Source of the DNA: Amphibalanus amphitrite
Lineage: Eukaryota > Arthropoda > Thecostraca > Balanomorpha > Balanidae
Reading direction: 5' to 3'
Assembly: GCF_019059575.1 (NCBI RefSeq)
Contig: NW_024882741.1
Span: forward strand, 124,001 to 188,000
Length of the DNA: 64,000 bases
Shown in pieces: positions 56,844-64,000 of the stretch; position 1 is the stretch's first letter, and every line of letters begins with the position of its first letter. The notes under the pieces are model-generated. The model had not been told where the DNA came from. It did no database searches and worked only from the letters and a program-made list of their open reading frames with translations. Made by a program: the position numbers and the translations under genes.

Positions 56844-64000
<7,157 letters not shown>

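Overview
The window reads as nuclear DNA of an arthropod, most plausibly a crustacean. The genes have many small exons, GT-AG introns and long introns full of microsatellites, poly-C/G runs and short inverted-repeat DNA elements, and the recognisable proteins look closest, from memory, to insect relatives. No database search was possible, so the species is an inference. No operons, rRNA, tRNA, CRISPR array or viral gene was seen.

Layout. (1) 2765-5458, minus strand: a complete two-exon carboxylesterase/cholinesterase-like gene (588 aa) with a signal peptide and a C-terminal RDEL, but with the catalytic Ser and His replaced. (2) 6974-12955, plus strand: the last four exons of a goliath/RNF130-type RING-H2 ubiquitin ligase. 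Its PA-domain and membrane-spanning exons are not visible and probably lie left of the window, which would place the esterase antisense inside a goliath intron. (3) 13-19 kb: mostly non-coding, with two TTAA-flanked (piggyBac-type) non-autonomous elements. (4) 27430-53951, plus strand: a complete 12-exon coding region for Expanded/FRMD6 (1,498 aa), the FERM scaffold of the Hippo growth-control pathway. It has two PPxY motifs, a TSGIVSD phosphodegron and a long glutamine-rich C-terminus. A GC-rich block at about 19.0-19.4 kb may be its promoter and non-coding first exon. (5) 56844-64000, minus strand: the last four exons (the fourth only 7 nt, cut by the window edge) of glycogen synthase kinase 3 (shaggy/GSK3), convergent with expanded and carrying an unusual repetitive C-terminal tail.

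All exon joins were chosen by splice consensus and checked for reading phase. Every complete or partial coding sum closes in frame: 1,767 nt esterase, 4,497 nt expanded, 846 nt GSK3 part, and 670 nt goliath part (669 plus one base finishing a split codon).

The most interesting structure is in the non-coding DNA. A CTGACCT or CTAACCT heptamer lies about 18-27 nt upstream of many acceptors, like a strong branch-site consensus, and the (TGACC)n arrays scattered through the introns are runs of the same word. Two expanded acceptors sit at the end of tandem arrays that repeat the acceptor region. Two related TTAA elements carry many AGGTCA half-sites. There are also a 1.8-kb foldback element, a TA-flanked element, a paired-palindrome locus, and a 92-bp exact copy embedded in a CT microsatellite.
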